NCBI GenBank assembly: GCA_003153355.1
Contig: PLYH01000006.1
Coordinates: forward strand, 70,902-134,901
Direction of reading: 5' to 3'
Length of the DNA stretch: 64,000 nucleotides
Origin: Candidatus Peregrinibacteria bacterium
Lineage (GTDB): Bacteria; Patescibacteriota; Gracilibacteria; UBA1369
In this document: positions 31,524 through 41,962 of the stretch, in pieces
How positions within the stretch are numbered: position 1 is the stretch's first letter
Layout of the letters: each line of letters begins with the position of its first letter
The notes under the pieces: model-generated
The model's input: only the letters and a program-made list of their open reading frames with translations
Told to the model about the DNA's origin: nothing
Database searches by the model: none
Made by a program: the position numbers and the translations under genes

Positions 31524-32651
31524 TTAAGATTTTGGCGGAATTGAGGAATTTTGAATTTCGCCTTCTTTGTTTTTTTCCTTTATGAATTTTTCCAATGATT
31601 TTTGCTGTTTCGGCGGGAATATTTTTTTGAGAATTTTACTGTAAATACTGCCGTGTTCCATTTTATCGAGTGCCTGAGCCTTGAACATCTGAACAACTTT
31701 ATTGTCGGGATCCCGCTGCAAAAGCCGTTCGCAAATGTGAATCACATCCACGTAACGTTTTTCGTTGAACCACATTCCCACCAGTTCAATGACCACTTCT
31801 TCGTCAGTTTTGCTCATGGTTGAAGCTTTCTGGTTATCAACGTCCGTAACCATAATAAGATGTCCGGCTTTGCTTTTGAGCAAATGCATAAGAATAAGGT
31901 AGCCGATAAGAACGAAAGGAATCACCAATAAGATTTGATTTAGTTGCAGCAGGAAATCAAAAATTGCATGGAGATCCATGGCGATGAGCAGCCCCATGAT
32001 AATCAGCTCTTCTTTCAAAGCCTGGCTTTTTGATATCCCCCTTATTTTTGCCAGGAAATTGGCGATAATATGTTTTTTGCCGGTCCAGCGAGACTGTTCC
32101 CTGATATTCAGGGAAAACTTTGCTACACCATAGTAATATCCAAAAAATCCCGAAAAAATGAGATGTGCGCAGGTTGTAAAGATCGACCGGAAAAGGTAAG
32201 CGATGAAAAGCTGCTGGATGCCGAAACTTGTCCAGATGCTATAGATGTAAAAAATATTTTCGGCGAAAGAGAATCCAAGCGCAGAAACAAGACTGAACTG
32301 AATCGAATCGTTAATGGTTTCAATCAAAAGAAATTTTCTGTCCGTAAATCGGACAAAGGCTTGTTTAACGATCTCTTCCGTCATTCCCACGGCAATAAAA
32401 AGAATGATGAACCCGGCGTTTTGATCCGTAATCTTGGCCTCAAGAAAATTTACGATATCAAACTGAGGGAACAAGTTTAAAAAATACTGCATCGCAAAAA
32501 TCAAACTCACCGAAAAAATTCCGGAGAGAAATATTATCACCTGCAGTCCCCTTTTTTTGGTTTTCTTAAAAAGAACACTTAACCAAATAAGTGCCGGGAT
32601 AAATGCCAGCAGGGCAGAGAGCGCATAGTAGGTCAGTATTCCGCCTGGCAT
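31524..32651 (-). CDS. PrsW-family intramembrane protease with C-terminal helical/TPR-like tail
   Basis: VGMTEEIVKQAFV (EExxK), GFSFAENIFYIYS, FRSIFTTCAHLIFSGFFGYYYG: conserved PrsW motifs. Confidence 0.85.
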   Translation of the reverse strand: MPGGILTYYALSALLAFIPALIWLSVLFKKTKKRGLQVIIFLSGIFSVSLIFAMQYFLNLFPQFDIVNFLEAKITDQNAGFIILFIAVGMTEEIVKQAFVRFTDRKFLLIETINDSIQFSLVSALGFSFAENIFYIYSIWTSFGIQQLFIAYLFRSIFTTCAHLIFSGFFGYYYGVAKFSLNIREQSRWTGKKHIIANFLAKIRGISKSQALKEELIIMGLLIAMDLHAIFDFLLQLNQILLVIPFVLIGYLILMHLLKSKAGHLIMVTDVDNQKASTMSKTDEEVVIELVGMWFNEKRYVDVIHICERLLQRDPDNKVVQMFKAQALDKMEHGSIYSKILKKIFPPKQQKSLEKFIKEKNKEGEIQNSSIPPKS

Positions 32652-32671
32652 TGGAATTGTTAAAAGACTAA

Positions 32672-33058
32672 CTAGCCCTGGTTGTCCTGACGAAGTAACG
32701 CGAATTTCGCTTCATCAAGGGTGTTGTAGCAATTGATAAGTTGAGTTAAACCGACGACCTGAAGAATGTCCAGAATATTGCTCCGTGCTTTCGCAATGAC
32801 AATTCTTCCCTTCCCTTCAGTGATTTTTCCGTACCAGTCGGTAAGATATCCGATCGATTTGCTGTTCATATATTCCAGATCTTCAAAATCCATCAAAAGA
32901 TAAAGATTTTGAGGGTTTTGCTCAATCACTCCGTAAATGATTTTTGCTTTTTCATCAACGTTGCTTTCATCAAGCTGACCTTGAAATTTAATGATTTTTG
33001 CAATTTGGCCCTGGGTCGTTGCCGGAATATCTTCGATGGTGATGGTAACTTGAGTCAT
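32672..33058 (-). CDS. STAS-domain protein
   Basis: LLMDFEDLEYMNSKSIGYLTDWYGKITEGKGRIVIA. Confidence 0.88.
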   Translation of the reverse strand: MTQVTITIEDIPATTQGQIAKIIKFQGQLDESNVDEKAKIIYGVIEQNPQNLYLLMDFEDLEYMNSKSIGYLTDWYGKITEGKGRIVIAKARSNILDILQVVGLTQLINCYNTLDEAKFALLRQDNQG

Positions 33059-33085
33059 AGCTGGAATTTAATTATTTATTTTAGT

Positions 33086-33628
33086 TTAGTTTAACACAAG
33101 ATGGGTAGGACTTTCTAGATATTGTGTCATTTCTTTCAATTTCGGATCGTTCAAATATTTTTTGATCCTCACTTCTATTCCACCGCTGCTGTCATCTTTG
33201 AAATCGAGTTCATCGGTCCATTCCGCGACAATTTTGGAAAGACCTCTGCCCCGGATTCCATTGTGGACGTAATTCGGATCGCGGCGCTCATTAATAAGTT
33301 TCGTAAGATCAGCAGCTTTCATTTTGTTTTTGCCGGTGCCTGTATCCTGCACATAAATCTCGATACTGTCCCGAGGATAGCTTATAAAAGTGATTGTAAT
33401 ATCTTTACCGGGTTCTGATCCATGCTCAATGGCATTATTGCAGAGTTCATCAACGATAGACTGGAAGCGGAAAGCCCATTGTTCGGAAAATTCCGTCATA
33501 TTTCTAATGAGACCAAGGGTAAAATTGCGAATTCCTGACATAAAATAAGCATTCGTCGGCAGGGAGATCGAAATCTTCACCGGTTTTGTTTCCAAAGATT
33601 GTATATTGTTGTCCATATCAGAAAACAC
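33086..33628 (-). CDS. HATPase_c anti-sigma-factor-type serine kinase (RsbW/SpoIIAB-like)
   Basis: N-box DELCNNAIEHG, G1 VQDTGTG, G2 GIRGRGLSKIV. Confidence 0.88.
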   Translation of the reverse strand: MFSDMDNNIQSLETKPVKISISLPTNAYFMSGIRNFTLGLIRNMTEFSEQWAFRFQSIVDELCNNAIEHGSEPGKDITITFISYPRDSIEIYVQDTGTGKNKMKAADLTKLINERRDPNYVHNGIRGRGLSKIVAEWTDELDFKDDSSGGIEVRIKKYLNDPKLKEMTQYLESPTHLVLN

Positions 33629-33855
33629 AATTTATCTCATTATTGTATCAATTTTTGCCTATTTTGTCAAAACCCTCGGCCAACCTTCATACATATTGAT
33701 TTTATGCCAAAATTCCTTGCATTCCAAATGCTTTTCCATTAAAGTTTGTCTGTTTGTTTTATTTATATTTGTTTTTTGATTGCGCGATCCTGTCTTCTTT
33801 GTATTTGAGAAGACCTCAGCGCAAAATGATAAAAGCAGATTAACCCCAAGGATTT

Positions 33856-34566
33856 ATGACCCAATCTACAGAAAAAGTCGATACAAAGGTCGACATCAAA
33901 GAAATGCTGGAAGCAGCTGTTCATTACGGACACAAAACTCAAAAGTGGAACCCTAAGATGAAAAAATTTATCTTTACCACTAAAAACGGGATCCATATTT
34001 TTGATTTAGAGAAAACTAAAGCTAACCTGGAAAAAGCTTTGGATTTTGTTAAAAGATTATCATCGAGCGGAAAAACCATTCTTTTTGTAAGCACAAAGCC
34101 GCAATCGGCTCATCTGGTTATTGAAGCTGCTGAAGGATGCAACATGCCTTACGTCATTCACAAATGGATGGGAGGACTTCTCACGAATTTCACTACCATC
34201 AAACAACGTATCCGTTACCTGAAAAACCTTAAAGATCAGGAAAAAAACGGAGAATTTGAGAAATATACCAAGAAAGAGGCTTCAGAGTTGAGAAAAACCA
34301 TTGAAAAGCTCGAATCGGCTCTTGGAGGTGTTCGCGATCTTGATGCCCTTCCTGATGCTGTGTTTGTTGTTGATGCTTTAAGAGACCGTATTGCTGTTAA
34401 TGAAGCCAATAAAATGAAGATTCCGGTTGTAGGGATTGTTGATTCCAATGCTAACCCTGATGGAGTGAACTATCCTATTCCAGGTAATGATGACGCAGTG
34501 AAGTCACTTACCTATTTGATTCAGAAACTAAAATATGGTATATTAGAAGGTAAGGGTACTCGTTAA
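33856..34566 (+). CDS. rpsB: 30S ribosomal protein S2
   Basis: MLEAAVHYGHKTQKWNPKMKKFIFTTKNGIHIFDL; VVGIVDSNANPDGVNYPIPGNDDA. Confidence 0.97.
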   Translation: MTQSTEKVDTKVDIKEMLEAAVHYGHKTQKWNPKMKKFIFTTKNGIHIFDLEKTKANLEKALDFVKRLSSSGKTILFVSTKPQSAHLVIEAAEGCNMPYVIHKWMGGLLTNFTTIKQRIRYLKNLKDQEKNGEFEKYTKKEASELRKTIEKLESALGGVRDLDALPDAVFVVDALRDRIAVNEANKMKIPVVGIVDSNANPDGVNYPIPGNDDAVKSLTYLIQKLKYGILEGKGTR

Positions 34567-34592
34567 TTCATGTAATATTTAGCTTACCAGCA

Positions 34593-35342
34593 ATGGCTGA
34601 TACCGTTCCTTCGCCACAACAGCCTGCAACCGGAAGCCAAAATCAAGTTCCGGCTACAGCGCAAAATCAATCTCAACCTCAAGACCAAACACCAGCTCCA
34701 TCGATGATGGATCAGGCTCAGCAGCAATCACAACAAGCTGCACAGCAGGCACAACAGGCGGCCGGGCAGGTTATGGGACAAGCAAGTCAGGTAACCGGCC
34801 AAGCCGGTCAGCTTTTTGGTCAGGCAAAACAACTTTTGACTGCTAAACCTACTCAACCTCAGCCTCCTGTTGCTCAAGATGAAAAAATTTGGGCAGCTCT
34901 CTCATATATTCCGATGATTGCTCTGGTTGCTTTTCTTATTAAACCTAAGAGCGAATTCGTGAAACTTCATGGAAGACAGGGCCTTTTGATTTTTTTGATC
35001 TTCTTCTTTTCGATTTTCCTTTATATTATTCTTCCTCCGCTTGGTCCGATTCTTGGAGGACTTGTACAATTGGGAATGTTTGTTATCGGAATTTTCTCAA
35101 TATATCAGGCGATTACGGGAAATTGGTGGAAAACTCCGGTGCTCGGTAACATCGCGGATATGCTTCCGATCGACATGTTTACGAACGTAGCCACTCAGGC
35201 TATTACCGGACAGGAACCTTCTCAAACTCCTCCAGCCGATCAACAAATGCCAGCGCCTGATCAGACTCAACCTCCTGCGGAAACTATTCAAAATCCGCCA
35301 CCAGCTGTTCCTCCGGCTCCGACTCCTCCAGCTCAACAATAA
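34593..35342 (+). CDS. Gln/Pro-rich membrane protein, DUF4870/Tic20-like core
   Basis: Q/P/A-rich N- and C-termini around a TM core EKIWAALSYIPMIALVAFLIKPKSEFVKLHGRQGLLIFL. Confidence 0.7.
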   Translation: MADTVPSPQQPATGSQNQVPATAQNQSQPQDQTPAPSMMDQAQQQSQQAAQQAQQAAGQVMGQASQVTGQAGQLFGQAKQLLTAKPTQPQPPVAQDEKIWAALSYIPMIALVAFLIKPKSEFVKLHGRQGLLIFLIFFFSIFLYIILPPLGPILGGLVQLGMFVIGIFSIYQAITGNWWKTPVLGNIADMLPIDMFTNVATQAITGQEPSQTPPADQQMPAPDQTQPPAETIQNPPPAVPPAPTPPAQQ

Positions 35343-35389
35343 GTTTCATCTCTATCTATCCTTTTCTTATCTCTCTAACCTCTTTTGTC

Positions 35390-35977
35390 ATGGCTGTATC
35401 ATTAGATCAAATCAAAGAGCTCCGCGAAATGACGGGCGTTTCGATGATGGGTTGTAAAAAAGCTCTGGAAGAAACGAACGGCGATTTGCAAAAAGCTGTT
35501 GAATATCTTCGTAAAAAGGGCGAATCAAAAGCCGCTGAACGTTCCGTGCGTTCAACAAGCCAGGGAGTTGTTGCCTCTTATATCCATGGCAACGCGCGTC
35601 TGGGCGTATTACTTCAGCTTGGCTGCGAGACAGATTTCGTCGCAAAAACCGATGATTTTAAAAGTCTGGCTTATGATATTGCCATGCACGTTGCGGCAAT
35701 GAATCCTCTGAATATTTCACCGGATGAAGTTTCTCACGAACTTTTGGAAAAGGAACGTGAAATCTGGACTGAGCAACTTAAAAACGAAGGCAAAAACGAT
35801 AAAATGATTGATAATATTTTGGTCGGTAAAGAGAAAAAATTCCGCGAAGAAAACGCGCTTTTGAAGCAAGAATTTGTGAAGAACCCCGAGATGTCCATCG
35901 AACAAGTTTTAATGGACGCTCAAACCAGAATGGGTGAGAATATTAAAATCGTGCGTTTCAGCCGTTTTTCTCTCTAG
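35390..35977 (+). CDS. tsf: Elongation factor Ts (short form)
   Basis: IKELREMTGVSMMGCKKALEETNGDLQKAVEYLRKKG; LGCETDFVAKTDDFKSLAYDIAMHVAAMNP. Confidence 0.96.
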   Translation: MAVSLDQIKELREMTGVSMMGCKKALEETNGDLQKAVEYLRKKGESKAAERSVRSTSQGVVASYIHGNARLGVLLQLGCETDFVAKTDDFKSLAYDIAMHVAAMNPLNISPDEVSHELLEKEREIWTEQLKNEGKNDKMIDNILVGKEKKFREENALLKQEFVKNPEMSIEQVLMDAQTRMGENIKIVRFSRFSL

Positions 35978-36050
35978 TTTTCAAAATGCATAGTTGGACA
36001 ATCTTGAGATTTCAGATAAGATTGTTCTGCTTTGCGTTTATCTCATTCCT

Positions 36051-37256
36051 ATGAAATCTTTTTCAGCAATTGAAGAAGCGATTAGCGACCTTAAAGCCGG
36101 TAAAATGGTGATTGTGGTTGACGATGAAGAGCGTGAAAACGAGGGTGATCTCGTCATGGCAGCTGAAGCAGTTACGCCTAACGCCATTAATTTTATGGCA
36201 AAAGAAGGAAGAGGTCTTATTTGTGTTCCTTTAATTCCTTCTTCGGCCGAACGTCTGGGTCTTCCTCCAATGGTAGAGAAAAACACCGAACAGCTTCGTA
36301 CGAATTTTACCGTTTCTGTAGATGTCCAGAAAGGAACTACTACAGGGATTTCCGCTTCTGACAGGGCTAAAACTGTTCTGGCACTTGCGAGTAATCGATC
36401 AAAGGCCGGTGATTTTCACAGACCAGGACATATTTTTCCATTAATCGCGAAAGACGGAGGTGTGTTGGTGAGAGCAGGTCATACTGAAGCAGCTGTTGAT
36501 TTAGCGAAAATGGCAGGTTTCTCTCCGGTCGGCGTCATCTGTGAAATTGCTCGCGAAGACGGAGAAATGGCAAGACTCCCCTATCTTTTGAATTTCGCAA
36601 AAAAGCACAGCCTTAACATTATTACGATCCGTGATTTGATTCAGTACCGCAACAGAAGTGAATGTCTTGTGAAACTGGAAGCAGAATGTCTTTTACCTAC
36701 TGATTTCGGAGATTTCCGCTGTTTGGTTTTTTCCAATAAAATAGACGATAAAAATCATGTTGCATTGGTAAAAGGAAAAATTTCGTCAACAAAGCCTACA
36801 TTAGTCCGGGTTCATTCTGAATGTCTGACGGGTGAAGCGTTTCATTCACTCCGCTGTGATTGCGGACCTCAGCTGGAAGCTGCTCTGAGAGCTATTGATA
36901 AAAGCGGTTCCGGGGTGCTTGTATATATGAGACAGGAAGGAAGAGGAATCGGTCTTTTAAATAAAATAAAAGCTTATAAATTACAGGATGAAGGTTATGA
37001 TACCGTTGAAGCCAACAAAAAATTGGGATTTAAAGCTGATTTGCGGGAATATGGACTGGGAGCTCAAATTCTTGTTCACTGCGGTGTAAAAAAAATGAAA
37101 TTGTTGACCAATAACCCCAAAAAAATCATCGGGCTTGAAGGTTACAACCTTGAACTCGTTAAGAGAGTTCCGATCGAGGTTTCGCCGAATAAATCAAATA
37201 AGAAGTATTTGGCTACTAAAAAACAAAAACTCGGTCACTTCCTGAACAATGTCTAA
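36051..37256 (+). CDS. ribBA: Bifunctional DHBP synthase / GTP cyclohydrolase II
   Basis: [66 protein letters not shown]. Confidence 0.96.
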   Translation: MKSFSAIEEAISDLKAGKMVIVVDDEERENEGDLVMAAEAVTPNAINFMAKEGRGLICVPLIPSSAERLGLPPMVEKNTEQLRTNFTVSVDVQKGTTTGISASDRAKTVLALASNRSKAGDFHRPGHIFPLIAKDGGVLVRAGHTEAAVDLAKMAGFSPVGVICEIAREDGEMARLPYLLNFAKKHSLNIITIRDLIQYRNRSECLVKLEAECLLPTDFGDFRCLVFSNKIDDKNHVALVKGKISSTKPTLVRVHSECLTGEAFHSLRCDCGPQLEAALRAIDKSGSGVLVYMRQEGRGIGLLNKIKAYKLQDEGYDTVEANKKLGFKADLREYGLGAQILVHCGVKKMKLLTNNPKKIIGLEGYNLELVKRVPIEVSPNKSNKKYLATKKQKLGHFLNNV

Positions 37257-38340
37257 AGTTTTAAAAACAGACGAGGTTTTCATGCAACGAGCACTGGAAT
37301 TGGCCCGAAAGGGTTATGGAAAGGTAGCCCCGAATCCAATGGTCGGTGCTGTTTTGGTTAAAAACGGAAAAATAATTAGTGAAGGTTATCATCAATATTT
37401 TGGAGGGCCTCATGCTGAAGTGAATGTTTTGAAGAATATGACAAAGAGTCAAATAAATGATGCAATTTTATACGTAACTCTTGAACCATGCTGCTTTCAA
37501 GGCAAGACTCCTCCTTGTACAAATTTTTTGATCTCAAAAGGAATTAAAGATATTGTAATAGCCATGCGCGACCCTAATCAATTAGTAAGTGGAAAAGGGA
37601 TTAAGCAATTAAAAAAGAATGGAGTCAATATCCGGATTGGAGTTTTAAAAGAGAAAGCAAAGAACCTTAATAGGGTCTTTATAAAAAATAAAACAGAAGA
37701 TTTGCCGTTCGTGTCAATCAAGTTCGGACTGAGTTTGGACGGGAAAATTGCACCTCTTCATGCGAAATCTTTGGATTATATTACGAATCACGAGTCGTTG
37801 AAGGAGGTTCACCGCATGCGCACCCATGCGGATGCCGTTCTTACAACTTCTGAAACGATTCATAAGGATGACTCCCACCTTGGAGTACGTTATGTAAAAG
37901 GAAAAGATCCATTGAGGGTTGTAATAGATAGTAAACTCCGCACTGCAATCAATTCCCGAGTTTATAGAGACAATAATGTTGTGGTTGCAACAACACTCAA
38001 GAGTGCCGCTAAAAAGAGAAAGGCATTTGAATCTCAAGGAATCAAGATTTTGATCTATAAAGGCCTCCGTGTTCCATTGCGCCATTTATTGAAGGATCTT
38101 TATAAGCTTGGGGTTTATAATATTATGGTTGAAGCCGGGGCTAAACTTGCTACTTCTTTATTAAAGGAGCATCTGGCAGATGAGCTGACACTTTTTTATG
38201 CGCCGAAAATTTTAGGACAAGGTATACCTTGGGTTTATGATTTAGGGATCAAAAGTTTCAAACATGCTTTACCGCTTGATAATGTAGAGATTCAACGTTT
38301 CGGCAATGATATAATGGTTAAGGGACAGATTGCTTATTAG
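37249..38340 (+). CDS. ribD: Bifunctional riboflavin deaminase/reductase RibD
   Basis: [57 protein letters not shown]. Confidence 0.95.
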   Translation: MSKVLKTDEVFMQRALELARKGYGKVAPNPMVGAVLVKNGKIISEGYHQYFGGPHAEVNVLKNMTKSQINDAILYVTLEPCCFQGKTPPCTNFLISKGIKDIVIAMRDPNQLVSGKGIKQLKKNGVNIRIGVLKEKAKNLNRVFIKNKTEDLPFVSIKFGLSLDGKIAPLHAKSLDYITNHESLKEVHRMRTHADAVLTTSETIHKDDSHLGVRYVKGKDPLRVVIDSKLRTAINSRVYRDNNVVVATTLKSAAKKRKAFESQGIKILIYKGLRVPLRHLLKDLYKLGVYNIMVEAGAKLATSLLKEHLADELTLFYAPKILGQGIPWVYDLGIKSFKHALPLDNVEIQRFGNDIMVKGQIAY

Positions 38341-38345
38341 TTTTT

Positions 38346-39086
38346 ATGACTTTCGGCGAATATTTTAAGTATTTTTTCTTACTGGTTTTTTTACCGCGAT
38401 CGCTTAAAACCATGGAATGGCGGATGCTGCGCCTATTAAATAAAGACAGAAAAAAGAACGGACTTACGCCGCTGAAAATGCAGGATGATCTCCGGACGGT
38501 AGCCAGAAAACACAGCCAGGATATGGCGCGCAAAGACTATTTTGAACATGTGAATCTTGAGGGGAAATCTCCTTCCGACCGTCTTCAAATCGCGAGAATT
38601 ACAGAAGTAACCTCAGGAGAAAATCTTGCGAAAATAGGCGGTTATCGCAATCCGACTCATTTTGCAGAGCAAGGACTCATGAACAGTTCGGGGCACAAAG
38701 CTAACATTCTTCAGCCTTTGTATAATGTTGTAGGCATTGGGATTGTAAAAGATTTACGAAGAATTTATTATTTTACTCAAAGTTTTGCCAGACGTGAAGT
38801 GCTTTTTCACAAAAAAGTCCCTAAAAGACTGCGTTTAAATAAAGATTTAAAAATTTCAGGAGAAGCTTTGGGCTCAGTTGACGGCATTCTTTATCAAATA
38901 CGTTTGGCCGGGCAGAAAAACCCTTTATCACAAAAAATGATTAGGGTTCAACAAGGGAAAGTTTCCTTTCATGTCGAGTTTCCCCATTCGGGCATCTTCG
39001 AGATATGGATTTTTACTCACCCTAAAGATGAAAAATCTTACAAGCTTTGCAATAAATTTGAAATAACGGTCCATGAAGGGTTTTGA
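38346..39086 (+). CDS. CAP-domain (SCP/PR-1/YkwD-like) protein
   Basis: LLNKDRKKNGLTPLKMQDDLRTVARKHSQDMARKDYFEHVN...GENLAKIGGY...GLMNSSGHKANILQPLYNVVGIGI. Confidence 0.88.
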   Translation: MTFGEYFKYFFLLVFLPRSLKTMEWRMLRLLNKDRKKNGLTPLKMQDDLRTVARKHSQDMARKDYFEHVNLEGKSPSDRLQIARITEVTSGENLAKIGGYRNPTHFAEQGLMNSSGHKANILQPLYNVVGIGIVKDLRRIYYFTQSFARREVLFHKKVPKRLRLNKDLKISGEALGSVDGILYQIRLAGQKNPLSQKMIRVQQGKVSFHVEFPHSGIFEIWIFTHPKDEKSYKLCNKFEITVHEGF

Positions 39087-39135
39087 CGATAGTTTTTTCC
39101 TTTTGTAGAAGACAAAATCATCACTTTTTGATTGA

Positions 39136-39164
39136 TTGACTATTTTTCATATTTGTTTTATAAT
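39136..39164 (+). promoter_or_regulatory. Sigma70-like promoter TTGACT-N17-TATAAT
   Basis: Near-perfect hexamers with 17-nt spacer, 40 nt before ATG 39204. Confidence 0.65.
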
Positions 39165-39203
39165 TATTAGAAGAATTTAAAGCCGAAAAACCAACACAAA
39201 TTT

Positions 39204-41570
39204 ATGAAAATCGTTGAAAAAGTTCTCAATATCGCAGATCATGAAGCGCCAAGGACAGCATATGCGTGGGGATTGTTGTTTTTGCACAGGCTTGGATTAA
39301 TCATTGGGGTTACTACATTGACCGCCATGTTCGTTACTCAATTCGGTATTAACTGGCTGCCGCTGATGGTTTTAGTCCAGGCGGCCTTAACGATGGGGGG
39401 AATGGTCGCTTTTTCATTTTTAAATGAACATTTTAGTTCAAAACAGGTCATTCCTGTCTGCGCATTTGTAGCCGGGCTTATTTTGTTTATTTCAACGTTT
39501 TTTGTAGACCAGCCTTATGTTTTTTTTGGTCTGATTTTAAGCGTTACAGGTATATTTCTTCCCCAGCTTACGATTTTTCTGGCCAATTACGTTGAGGATT
39601 TTTTTACTCCGCTGGAATGTGAACGCACTTCTCCCGTCATTGAATCCTCAGAGACGATTGGCGGTATTTTTGCCGGAGTTTTGATTACGACGTTGAGTCC
39701 TTACATCGGCAGTTATAAGTTTTTTTATTTGTGGATTCTTCTTCTTTTCCTTGTTGTGTCGGTAATATTTTTTCTCGAGCCGTTTTCTTCTGAACACCAC
39801 CATATTTTTCAACAGCAGGAACAAAACAAAAAAAGTTTCCGTGCTCGGGTCAAGAAGATTCGGGAAAGTGTGAAGGAAATCAGGCTTGTTCCTTTTCTAC
39901 AGGGGTTGCTCATCATTTTTTTGCTGCACTGGATTGTTGCCCAGGTTCTTGAATTTCAGTACACCAAACTGATTGATGAATCGGTCAGCAGTTCCGGATC
40001 CGCCGTGGCTCATGAAGCAAACTTGGTTTACGGTTTAGGGTCGTTTCAGATTCTTTTTCACGCTTCGGCCTTGATTCTACAGCTTTTAGTCGCGAGCAGA
40101 ATCTTGAGGAAACTCGGTACGGTAGGGAGTTTTCTTCTCCACAGTCTTGTAACGTTTTTTAGTTCAGTTTCATTACTGCTCGGCTTCGGATATTTTACGG
40201 TCATATTGGCGAAAAATAATTTTGAATTGAGCGGTGTTGTTCATAACAATGCTTACGAAGCTTCGTATTATGCTCTTAGGCACGGTTCACAGCGCCAGGT
40301 CAGAGAATTTTTCGAGGCTTTTGTATATCCAGCCGGAACGATTTTTGGAACACTGATCGTCTTGTTTGTGCAATTTTTCTTTTTACCCCAGCATACTTTC
40401 ATTGCTTTGGAAGCTATTTTGATTGCCGTGACGATCGGCATGATAGTTTTTTCCTTGAGACTGCAGCATTCCTACACCAACCTTTCTAAAGAAAACCTTC
40501 TGCAATCAGATCAGAAAATCTCAAAATTTCACGCCATTGAAATTCTTTCTCAGAAAGGCCATCATAACCATCTGCCGACTCTGATTCAAACCCTCAAAAA
40601 TCCCCATGAAGCGCTTGAGGTCAGAGTGAAAATCCTGGAAATTTTCCATAAAATCTGCGACCCTAAAACTATTCCCGTGATTCTTGAGTTTCTCCACGCA
40701 AAGGATGAAGAGCTGGTTTATGCAGCCGTGAAGACGCTTGGAGCTTTTACCAATCTGGGAGAGAATATTTTTGATCAGGGTTTTTCAAGATACAGGGTTA
40801 TTGTCGAACTTAAAAAACTTTTCACCCAGACTTCCAGCGAAAAGGTGCGTGAGGCGATCATCAGGTCGCTTGCGAATCTGCGATACGAAAAGATCGTTCC
40901 GTTTTTGCTTAAAGCAATGCAATCCGCATCCTCAAACCTTCACATAGCATGTATTCAGGTCTGCGCCTTGTTTCACGATCCTTCCCTGGCAGACTATCTT
41001 TTACCCAGCCTGAAGTCTCATTCCCCTTCCGTAAGAGCACAAGCTATATTGGCTTTATGGCAGTTTCCGGTTTATCATAAAAGATTACAGTCGACACTCA
41101 ATGAGCTTTACCATTCAACCAAACGTGAAGATTTTTTGGCTTATTGCTCAATTATAGGTGATATCGGCGATAAGGATGATCAGCAGAAACTTCTTTCGCA
41201 TTTTCAGGTTTATGACCCGGTTTTAAGAATGACAATAGCCTGCGCTTTATTTAAACTGGGCAATGAAGATGCAGTTCCTGTTCTTGTACATTTACTTTTC
41301 AGCAGAAATTCATTAGTCTTAAAGAAGGCAAAAGAGCTTTTCAGTTCCTTAAAACCTGAAAAGAAGAAGTTCCTTCAAAATATCGTGCAACGTGAAGTTT
41401 CACAACATCTTCAGCCGATCTTTTCGCAAAAGCAGTCTCATTCGGAAGAAGAGGTCACACATGTACTTCAGCGCTGCAAAGAAGCTTATCTTTCGCTTGA
41501 TCTCGTCAACGAAGTCGAACATATTTATTCCGTCCTTTCCACATCTTCTTCGCCTCTACACTCTTATTAA
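39204..41570 (+). CDS. MFS/NTT-like membrane protein with C-terminal HEAT repeats (788 aa)
   Basis: TM domain with NNAYEASYYALRHGSQRQVREFFEAFVYPAGTIFGTLIVL, then HEAT-type repeats. Confidence 0.8.
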   Translation: MKIVEKVLNIADHEAPRTAYAWGLLFLHRLGLIIGVTTLTAMFVTQFGINWLPLMVLVQAALTMGGMVAFSFLNEHFSSKQVIPVCAFVAGLILFISTFFVDQPYVFFGLILSVTGIFLPQLTIFLANYVEDFFTPLECERTSPVIESSETIGGIFAGVLITTLSPYIGSYKFFYLWILLLFLVVSVIFFLEPFSSEHHHIFQQQEQNKKSFRARVKKIRESVKEIRLVPFLQGLLIIFLLHWIVAQVLEFQYTKLIDESVSSSGSAVAHEANLVYGLGSFQILFHASALILQLLVASRILRKLGTVGSFLLHSLVTFFSSVSLLLGFGYFTVILAKNNFELSGVVHNNAYEASYYALRHGSQRQVREFFEAFVYPAGTIFGTLIVLFVQFFFLPQHTFIALEAILIAVTIGMIVFSLRLQHSYTNLSKENLLQSDQKISKFHAIEILSQKGHHNHLPTLIQTLKNPHEALEVRVKILEIFHKICDPKTIPVILEFLHAKDEELVYAAVKTLGAFTNLGENIFDQGFSRYRVIVELKKLFTQTSSEKVREAIIRSLANLRYEKIVPFLLKAMQSASSNLHIACIQVCALFHDPSLADYLLPSLKSHSPSVRAQAILALWQFPVYHKRLQSTLNELYHSTKREDFLAYCSIIGDIGDKDDQQKLLSHFQVYDPVLRMTIACALFKLGNEDAVPVLVHLLFSRNSLVLKKAKELFSSLKPEKKKFLQNIVQREVSQHLQPIFSQKQSHSEEEVTHVLQRCKEAYLSLDLVNEVEHIYSVLSTSSSPLHSY

Positions 41571-41581
41571 TTCATAAATTT

Positions 41582-41953
41582 ATGGACGATCAGAAAAAAC
41601 CAATATTAACATTCCACATTCAATCCCCCGATGAAAAAAATGATTATCAAGTCGTTGAATTTTCCGGAGACATGGACAGCCAAGGCCTTGAACAAATTAA
41701 AAACAGAGTGTCAGAGCTTGCGGAAAATTTCGCATTCAAATATTTAGTCTTTGATCTTTCAGGTCTTACTTTCATCAACAGTGAAAGTATCGGTTTTTTA
41801 ATGGAACTGCATTCGCACTTGGTGAAAATAAAAAAAACATTGGTACTCTGTTCCGCAAGAGCTTATGTAAAAGACGTTCTTTCGGTTATAGGAATCTTAA
41901 GTGTGGTTGATTATCACAGTTCTGTTGAAGCATTTAAGAAGAAAATAGCTTAA
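41582..41953 (+). CDS. STAS-domain protein
   Basis: YLVFDLSGLTFINSESIGFLMELHSHLVKIKKTLVLCSARAYVKDVLSVIGI. Confidence 0.88.
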   Translation: MDDQKKPILTFHIQSPDEKNDYQVVEFSGDMDSQGLEQIKNRVSELAENFAFKYLVFDLSGLTFINSESIGFLMELHSHLVKIKKTLVLCSARAYVKDVLSVIGILSVVDYHSSVEAFKKKIA

Positions 41954-41962
41954 TTCCCTTTT

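Noticed and set aside
35978-36050. FMN riboswitch before ribBA
   Set aside because: The 73-nt gap has only a simple inverted repeat (ACAATCTT...AAGATTGT, 35998-36025); no conserved RFN segments recognised
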